Below are positions 56,981 to 64,000 of a stretch of DNA of 64,000 nucleotides, piece after piece. The stretch comes from Cryptomeria japonica (taxonomy: Eukaryota; Streptophyta; Pinopsida; Cupressales; Cupressaceae): contig NC_081405.1 of assembly GCF_030272615.1 (NCBI RefSeq), positions 23,143,772-23,207,771 of the forward strand, in the 5' to 3' direction. The position numbers and the translations under genes are program-made. The notes beneath the pieces were generated by a model. It searched no databases, was not told the origin of the DNA, and saw only the letters and a program-made list of their open reading frames with translations. The number at the start of each line of letters is the position of its first letter. The stretch's first letter is position 1.

Positions 56981-58620
56981 TATATGTCATCTTGCACTCA
57001 ACCATCCATCAATTCACAGACAAATGTATTCTTGAAGTATTCAAATAACAAATGTTCCTTCCAATCCGCCAAAATCTAGGATAGGGAACATATGGCAGGC
57101 CTTCTTGACAGGGCATCAACTACCACATTATTCTTTTCCTTCACATAATGTCGAAATCAAATGCCTGCATTTTTCTCACCCTTTTGTTGTCATTCGTTCA
57201 GATCCCTCTACTCCAAGAAATATCACAGGTTGTTGTGGTTTGTTTGTATGACAAACTTTTCCCCTGCCAAAAATTTATCAGTGCATGGATGATGGAAAGC
57301 ATCTCCTTGTCGTAGATGGAGTACAGTCATTCAGCTCCCGAGAGCTTCTGACTCTCGAATGCGATGGGGTGACGGTCTTGCATCAACATCGCTCCAATGC
57401 CTTCACCCGAGGCATCACACTCCAAGATGAAAGGGTGAGTGAAGTTTTTTAGTGCCAGAACTAGACACATACTCATAACTTCTTACAGTTTAGCGAAGGT
57501 GTGTTGCGCCTGCACATCCCAATGGAAGGATCCTTTCTTCGTCAGATATGTCAGTGGTGCACCAAGCTATGAAAAATCCTTCACAAACCTTCTATAATAA
57601 CTGCACAATCTAAAAAATCCACACAGCTTCAAGAGCGTCTTGGGTGGAGGCCAGTTTAGAATTGCTTGAATCTTCTCCTGGTGAACTTGTACCCCCCGGG
57701 CATTGATGACGTGACCCAAGTACAGGACCTCGGTCATTCCAAACTCACATTTGGACCTCTTGGCATATAATGATTGTGATTCCATGATTCCCAATACTTC
57801 ATCCAAATGTCTCAAATGTTCCTCCCAAGTCTTGTTGTAGATGAGTATGTCATCGAAGAATACCAGTAGGAACTTACATAGTTGCTTGTTGAAGATGTGC
57901 TTCATGCAGGACTGGAAAGTGGTTAGAGCATTGGTTAACCCAAACAACATGACCAAGAACTCATAGTGTCTGTAATGCTAAAGGAAAGTTGTCTTCTCCA
58001 CATCTTAATCCCTCATACGGATTTGATGGTAGTCAGAGCAGAGATCAATTTTGGAGAAATAGATTGCACCATGTAGTTCATCCAGTAGCTCATCGATCCT
58101 GGGAATGGGGTATCTATTCTTGATAGTCTTTTTGTTCAGTGAATGCTATTCAACACACATTCTAAGAGTTGTGTCCTTCTTCTTCACCAATACCACTGAG
58201 GATGCAAAGAGGCTAGAGCTGGGCCAGATCCATCCTTTATCAAGGAGTTCCTAGATCATTTTCTCTATCTCTTCTTTGAACTTCTTTGGGTGGAAATAGG
58301 GTGTGGTGATAATAGGTTTTGCTCCTTCCTCCAACTCAATGGTGTGTTCAAACCCTCGATGTCGGGGTATACCAGGTGGAATATCAGTGAAGACCAAACT
58401 GTGCTATCTAAAACTATATGAAGTTCCTCATTCTAGTAGTAAGTCGGTTGCCCTTTCACAGGTTTTGTCGAGATCAAGCAATGTGCTGCCCAGACGACTT
58501 TATCATGTCTGAAGATGGCTTCCATTCATTTGGCCAAAATCTCCCTCGGACCATCATTCAACATTCCTCTGAGAACCACCTTGAATGAGAACTCCATCTT
58601 TTTGAAGCTCTACATGTACT
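56981..58620 (-). pseudogene. T7 reverse transcriptase and RNase H, N-terminally truncated
   Basis: Near 58600 the frame reads VHVELQKDGVLIQGGSQRN, then FTDIPPGIPRHRGFEHTIEL (protease-RT linker), [60 protein letters not shown] and FLLVFFDDILIYNKTWEEH (catalytic FFDD). RNase H remnants are at 57560-57080. Frameshifts and stops are common. The frame is cut at about 58620. Confidence 0.85.
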
Positions 58621-61600
58621 GGTATTCTTAGCTATCAAGGAAGATGATCTGGTACCTAAAGAGAAGGCCTTTGCTGCTAAAGTTGAAGACAAGGATGAAT
58701 GGGTAATTGACAGTGGATATTCACATCATATGACAAGAGATAAAAGGAAATTTTTATCTTTGCAAGAATTTGATGGTGGTCTGGTTAGATTTGGAGATGA
58801 CAAAGCATGCATGATCAAGGGAAGAGGAATTATATCATTGGATGGTAAGCATAATACTGATAATGTCTATTATGTTGAAGGTTTAAGGCATAATCTTTTG
58901 AGTGTAGGACAGTTGGTGGATAAGGGATTTCAATTACAGTTCAAGGATGGAAAATGCAAGATTATCAATAGATGTGGATTGGAGATTGCAACTGGTACTC
59001 AGACTAAAGGTAATATCTTTCATTTGAACTCCGGTGAGAAGACTTGTTTGATTGCACAGATTGATGAAAGTTGGATATGGCATAAGAGGTTGTGTCATGT
59101 GAATTTTGATTGCATTGTAAAGATGAGTTCTACTATGGCAGTTAGAGATATACCTAAGATTGTAAATCCCTATAATCCGATATGTAAGGAATGTCAAATG
59201 GGAAAGAAAGTCAGAACTTGTTTTAAGAGTATACAAGATAAATCTAATGATGCTCTTGATCTTATTCATACTGATTTGTGTGGTCCTGCTAGAATCAAAA
59301 GTTTTTAGGGTGATGGATATTTTATGCTAATAATTGATGACTATTCTAGAATGATGTGGGTTACTTTTCTAAGGGAGAAATCTAAAGCATTTGAAAAGTT
59401 TGAGATCTTTAAAGATGAAGTTGAGACAGAGACAGGATTGAAGATTAAATGCTTAAGGTCAGATCAGGGTGGAGAATTCACATCCAGTGAATTTAACAGT
59501 TATTGTGAGAAGTATGGGATAAGGAGATAGTTGTCTGTACCCCAGACACCTCAGCAGAATGGTGTTGTGGAAAGAAAGAACAAAACTATCTTGGATGTAG
59601 CTAGAACTATGATTATGGAAGCTAATTTGCCTCATATCTATTGGAGAGAAGCTGTGAGCATGGTGGTATATACATTCAACAAAGTTCATATCAAAGGAGA
59701 TGTCATTAAGACACCTTATGAGTTATGGTTTTGTCATACACCTACAATTAAGTATTTCAGAATCTTTGGTAGTAAATGCTATATTAAAAGAGATGATTCC
59801 ATTGGAAAGTTTGATCCTAGATGTGATGAAGGGATATTTATTGGTTCTTCTAATGAAAGCAAATCATATAGATGTTATAACAAAATATTGCAGAGAATTG
59901 TGGAGAACACTAATGCCAAGGTGGATGAGAAGAATAGAAGTCAAATCAGAACTTATGAGAGAGAACTGGCAGTGGAAATGATCGTAACTGAACCGGTAGC
60001 ACCTACATCGGAACAGAATGTTGAACCAGTTACTCCGACAATATTAGAAAATTCAAAAATAACTGAAGATCATAGCAGAGGAACAGAAAATCAAAAGACT
60101 CCTAAGTATGTAAGGTTGAATCATTTAGAAGATCAGATCATTGGAGATAAGAACAAAGGAGTGATGACAAGAATAAGGTTGGCAGCTGATGAGGTATATT
60201 TAATTTCTCAAGTTGAACCGACGTCAGAAATTGAAGCATGTAAAGATGAATGTTGGATGAAAGCTATGGAAGAAGAATTAGATGAGATAGAAAATAATAA
60301 TACATGGACTTTAGTTCCCCAACCTAAAAATAAGAATGTTATTGGAACTAAATGGGTTTTTAGGAATAAATTGAATGAAGATGGACAAGTTGTGAGGAAT
60401 AAAGCTAGATTGGTTTGTAAAGGATATTCTCAAAAGGAAGGAATTGATTATGATGAAACCTTTGCATCGGTAGCTAGGATTGAAGCTCTGAGATTATTTC
60501 TTGCTTATGTTGCACATAAGAACTACAAGGTTTATCAGATGGATGTTAAGTGTGCTTTCATGAATGGAAACCTTGAAGAGGAAGTTTATGTTGAGAAACC
60601 TGATGGATTTTTATTTTCAAATGATGAAAACATGGTTTGCAAGTTAAAGAAAGCTTTATATGGATTGAAACAAGCCCCTAGAGCTTGGTATGCAAGACTG
60701 GATAAATATCTTTTGAAGCTTGCTTTCACTAAAGGTAATGTTGATAGTAATTTATATTATAAGATCACTGACGATGACATATTGATTGTTGAAGTCTTTG
60801 TTGATGATATCATTTTTGGAGGTGAAGATAAGTTGTGTATGGAATTCTCTAACAATATGAAGAATGAATTTGAGATGTCTATGATTGGGGAGATGAAATT
60901 TTTCTTAGGTTTGCAGATTACTCAAACTAATAAAGGTATTTTCATCTGTCAAACTAAGTATGCTAGAGAGTTGTTGAAGAAAGTTGGTTTGGAAAATTCT
61001 AAACCGTTTGGTACTCCTATGGTTACAAGTGAGAAATTAACAAAGAAAGATGAATCAACTTTGGTAAATCCTACAAGGTACAAGTCTATGATTGGAGGTT
61101 TGTTATATTTGACTAAGACTAGACCGGATATAATAAAAGCAGTTTGTATTGTATCAAAATATCAAAGTGATCCTAGAGAGAATCATGGAGTGTGGTGAAA
61201 AGGATTTTCAGGTATTTGTAGGGAACAACTAAATATGGTTTGTGGTATCCTAAAAATGATACAAATGCAGATTAGGCTAGAGATGTTGATGACCAGAAGA
61301 GCACATCCAGTGGAGCTTTCTTTCTTGGAAAGAAACTTATTTCATGGATCAACAAGAAGCAGTCATGTACTTCTTTATTTACTGTTGAAGCTGAGTATGT
61401 TGTTGTTGCTACTAAATGTACACAAGTTCTATTGATGAAGCAAATGTTGAAGGATATAAGGGTGGACTGTAATGAACCGATAGTTATTCACTGTGATAAC
61501 TCTGTTGCTATTGATATATCAAAGAATCTGGTATTTCATTCTAAAATTAAGCACATACCTATCAAGTATAACTTTTTGAAGGAGAAGGTGGAAGCAAATA

Positions 61601-61674
61601 AAGTCAAACTGGTTTATGTGAACACTAAAGAGCAGATTGTAGACATTTTCACTAAACCTTTGTCGAAGGAATAA
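58621..61674 (+). pseudogene. T8 pol (protease, integrase, RT, RNase H)
   Basis: Protease WVIDSGYSHHMTRDK (58709 on); pre-integrase HHCC (IWHKRLCHVNFD, CKECQMGKKVRT); integrase core [131 protein letters not shown] (catalytic FVDD intact); RNase H pieces FHSKIKHIPIKYNFLKEKVE, HCDNSVAIDISKN. Breaks: TAG at 59306, TAG at 59528, TGA at 61196 with a frame change after it, and stops within RNase H. It shares a frame from 58730 to 61198. Modest damage compared with T2. Confidence 0.93.
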
Positions 61675-62117
61675 TTTGAGTACTTCAGAGATAGATTGGG
61701 GGTTTTTGCTCCTCCGGTAGAGACCTAAGTGATGTTGATTGGCATCAGTCTAGCATGCATTAACAAAGATATTATTCATTATGGATTGATGTGGTAGTGC
61801 TACTACTCAGGGGGAGTAGTCAGCTGTGTAGTTCAAAGGATTTATGACTTATCTTTGATATTTATGTCATATTTTTGGCATTGATGTCAAAGGGGGAGAG
61901 ATATTCTTGCGAAAAAATAAAGGGAAAAAAATAAGGGGGAGACATCAAATCTTAACGGAGATATCATTCACATGGGGCGTTTGGTTCAGAGCTTCATTGC
62001 TATATCATTTTATGGGAGATTGTTGGTTATCTTCCATTGGGGGAGACATGTTTGGCATTTCTTGGCACTTGGATGTTTTTCACATCTAGTGTTTCCATCA
62101 ATGCCAAAGGGGGAGAT
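61675..62117 (+). other. T8 3' untranslated region with repeated polypurine tracts
   Basis: GGGGGAG-type tracts at 61809-61817, 61889-61900, 61933-61942, 62039-62046 and the functional one at 62106-62116. GGGAGATTGTTGG at 62014-62026 copies the tract/LTR junction at 62111-62123. Otherwise no coding sequence. Confidence 0.8.
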
Positions 62118-63318
62118 TGTTGGCAATTTGGAGGAATTAATTGTGTGTTGCATTGATGTTTTGTCATTGATGTCAACACTAGCTGTTTTGGTTGTTTACC
62201 GGTTTTCGGTTGGTTTCGGTAGAGTGGTTGGATTATGATCCGATATGCCCTGGTATACTTTGGTTTGTGGAATTGGTTTGGATCTATCATTCATGTGTTC
62301 TTGATGCATATCATGATCAGTTGGTTCAGGATTTGATGACTCGGATGCTATCATTTGCTCTAGTAAGCCTGTTTGGTCACTGGTAAGGGTTTCACCGGCA
62401 AAGCTTTCTTGAAGATCTTTTGATGCACTTGATAAGTGGTGTTGGTGCGGCTTCTAGATGGCTTTCAGGACGTTGTTGATTATCTTGTTCATGTTCTTGT
62501 TGATCCATGTTGTTGGATTTGGTTTATGGCGACCTATTTTGCGTCCGATTTATGTAACGTGTTGGTGAATGCTCCCAATGTGTTACCAAATGAATTTATT
62601 GATTGGTTTATATTGTTTTGGTCCCAGGCCGACTTAAATGATCATTGGATTGATAGTTTATGTAATGAATTTAATGTATTATCTTTTGGCCGACCTAATT
62701 TTTTAGGTCCCGAGTTGGTATATATGATGTAAGATCTATTTGTAGATCATTGTTAATGGCTATGGGTAATAATGTGTGTGCGAATAATGTTGTAATCATA
62801 TGCAAAGGTTTTGGTCGATTATAGGTGATTGAATTGGGTTTGTAAGAGAGGTTTAAGACCTCTGGTACTGAGCTTAACCGGAACTGTACTTAGGCATAGG
62901 AGATGTTATTTTTGTAGTTTACTCTTCTTTTCATATTGTAGTTTGGATTTCTTTTGTAGTCAGTGAGGCTCCTTTTGTGATGAGCAATGTGCTCTAGGTC
63001 GTTGGCCTTCCTGCATGTGCAGGCCCCTCATTTTGTAATCACATACTTACTGAAGAATTATTATCTTACTGTGGGTAGGCTTCCCACCATGGTTTTTCTC
63101 TTTACCGGGTTTTCCACGTACAAATCTTGGTATCATGTGTTATGGATGAATGGTAATTATTCTATGATTTATGTTTATGCTTAATTGCTATATCTACTAT
63201 TCTTGTATTTGGTTTATGCTTTCCAGTATGTTGACTATGGCATTTTCCTTTGCTGAATCAGATTCATTATGGTCATTTTGATTTCTTTGGACTTATGCAT
63301 TCATAAACTTGTTAACAA
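62118..63318 (+). repeat. T8 3' LTR (right limit approximate)
   Basis: Starts TGTTGGCAATTTGG directly after the polypurine tract. Between 62960 and 63180 it shares a block with the T3 LTRs (agtca.tgag, ctctagg..gttgg, ccttcctgcatgtgcaggcc, cctcatt, later tgtgttatgg). Open frames inside are not genes. Confidence 0.7.
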
Positions 63319-63723
63319 ATTAACACATTACTAGCTTGGCTTTCTAAGTTGTAAATAGTTGTAAATGTTAACTAATGTGAGAGCCTAAAAAAATCCAAAT
63401 CAATCTAGCAGCTTGCTGAATCAATTGCATAACAAAGGAAAAATAGTATATGATTTTTACAATCCCTTGTAACATTTGTCATGCTCAGTATTATTCAATT
63501 TGTAGTATTAAAAAATATCAATAACTTGTGATGAAAAGAATAATGACATTCAAGAATCAGATAATTCTTGTTAATAAATAAACTACACAATGAATTACAC
63601 AATAACAATAATAATAGTTGGTAAAATAAATTGATTTTAGCTCTTATATATGCCATTGATTTTTAAATGAACAAATAATTTTCATATTGAACTTAATTCT
63701 ATGCCAAAAACTAAAACACATCA
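63319..63723. other. Noncoding, AT-rich
   Basis: No gene or repeat structure recognised. It may still contain the true end of the T8 LTR. Confidence 0.4.
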
Positions 63724-64000
63724 ATGTTGGCATTTGGCATAACTGATACAGATGAGGTGATGCAGTTGAAGTTGGATGACTGCACCGGTAAAGGATAGAG
63801 TTCTATTTGTGATGAAGAGATTGAGATTCTATGAATAGATGCCATGATCAATTATTTGTGTTATCATTGATGGCAAAATGATGTTCCTGATATTTTGTTT
63901 TGTCATTTAAGTGATATGGTTTACTGGATGACAAGGTTTACCGGCAGAGAGCTAAAGTTTGTAAAATAGGACTTTAACTGGTAAAGAAGAGTTGTTTTGA
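63724..64000 (+). repeat. Possible LTR start of a T3/T8-type element, cut by the window edge
   Basis: Begins TGTTGGCATTTGGC, like the LTR starts of T3 and T8, and contains ccggtaaag and ttaccggcaga motifs common to that family. No polypurine tract precedes it, so this could be a 5' or solo LTR. Weak evidence. Confidence 0.3.

Larger units (their letters stand above)
54930..58620 (-). mobile_element. T7: 5'-truncated Ty3/gypsy chromovirus
   Basis: Minus-strand 3' LTR, chromodomain, integrase, RNase H and RT remnants; the gag, protease and 5' LTR are missing because the element stops at about 58620, where T8 begins. Integrase after RT and a C-terminal chromodomain make it a chromovirus. Confidence 0.85.
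58621..63318 (+). mobile_element. T8: 5'-truncated Ty1/copia element, likely autonomous relative of T3
   Basis: Starts abruptly just before the protease and continues through integrase, RT and RNase H to a 3' untranslated region with several polypurine tracts and a 3' LTR. The 5' LTR, primer site and gag are missing. Its polypurine/LTR junction is identical to that of T3 over 31 bases. The right limit (tgttaaca near 63318) is a guess. Confidence 0.85.

Noticed and set aside
1-64000. CRISPR arrays, tRNA, rRNA or bacterial-type operons
   Set aside because: None seen. The regular repeats are LTRs, short tandem duplications or the T4 array, and the tRNA-like strings are primer-binding sites.

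Overview
This window is plant nuclear DNA made almost entirely of LTR retrotransposons. I see no intact host gene, tRNA, rRNA or CRISPR array. The density of nested Ty1/copia and Ty3/gypsy elements, the tRNA-iMet type primer sites and a decayed CYP71-clan P450 exon point to a large seed-plant genome. A gymnosperm is my inference, not something the sequence proves.
Layout. 1-9108: old AT-rich sequence with a tandem repeat, a gypsy-like remnant carrying a G-patch motif (minus strand), a solo LTR, and a 0.7-kb segment present twice. 9109-44920: a nested stack, named T1 to T6 here. T1 (oldest, minus) is a decayed element with a coiled-coil protein. T2 (Ty1/copia, plus, 11579-44770) lies inside T1. 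T3 (minus, 12516-33971) lies inside the T2 gag; it has LTRs, a gag-like protein and a large unknown ORF but no pol. T4 (Ty3/gypsy, minus, 17074-27092) lies inside T3 between its gag zinc knuckles and gag stop. T5 (Ty1/copia, minus, 28755-33678) lies inside the right LTR of T3. T6 (Ty3/gypsy, minus, 34191-40349) lies further along in the T2 gag. Exact target-site duplications are readable for T3 (AATGG), T4 (TGTTC) and T5 (CATAC), and a near-exact one for T2 (AAAAG/AAATG). 44921-53235: a T1 LTR edge, a LINE-like fragment, a P450 pseudogene exon and noncoding sequence. 53236-54682: a candidate LTR. 54930-58620: T7, a 5'-truncated chromodomain gypsy element (minus). 58621-about 63318: T8, a 5'-truncated copia element (plus), fused head to head with T7.
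The most unusual object is T3, a 6.5-kb (net) pol-less retroelement with a coiled-coil, zinc-knuckle gag followed by an ORF of about 1,090 codons that I cannot assign. T3 and T8 share a 31-bp identical stretch across the polypurine tract and LTR start, plus an LTR block, so a T8-type copia element is the likely enzyme donor. T4 also carries a long accessory ORF (919 codons) downstream of pol. All coding regions here are broken by stops or frameshifts. T5 is the least damaged.
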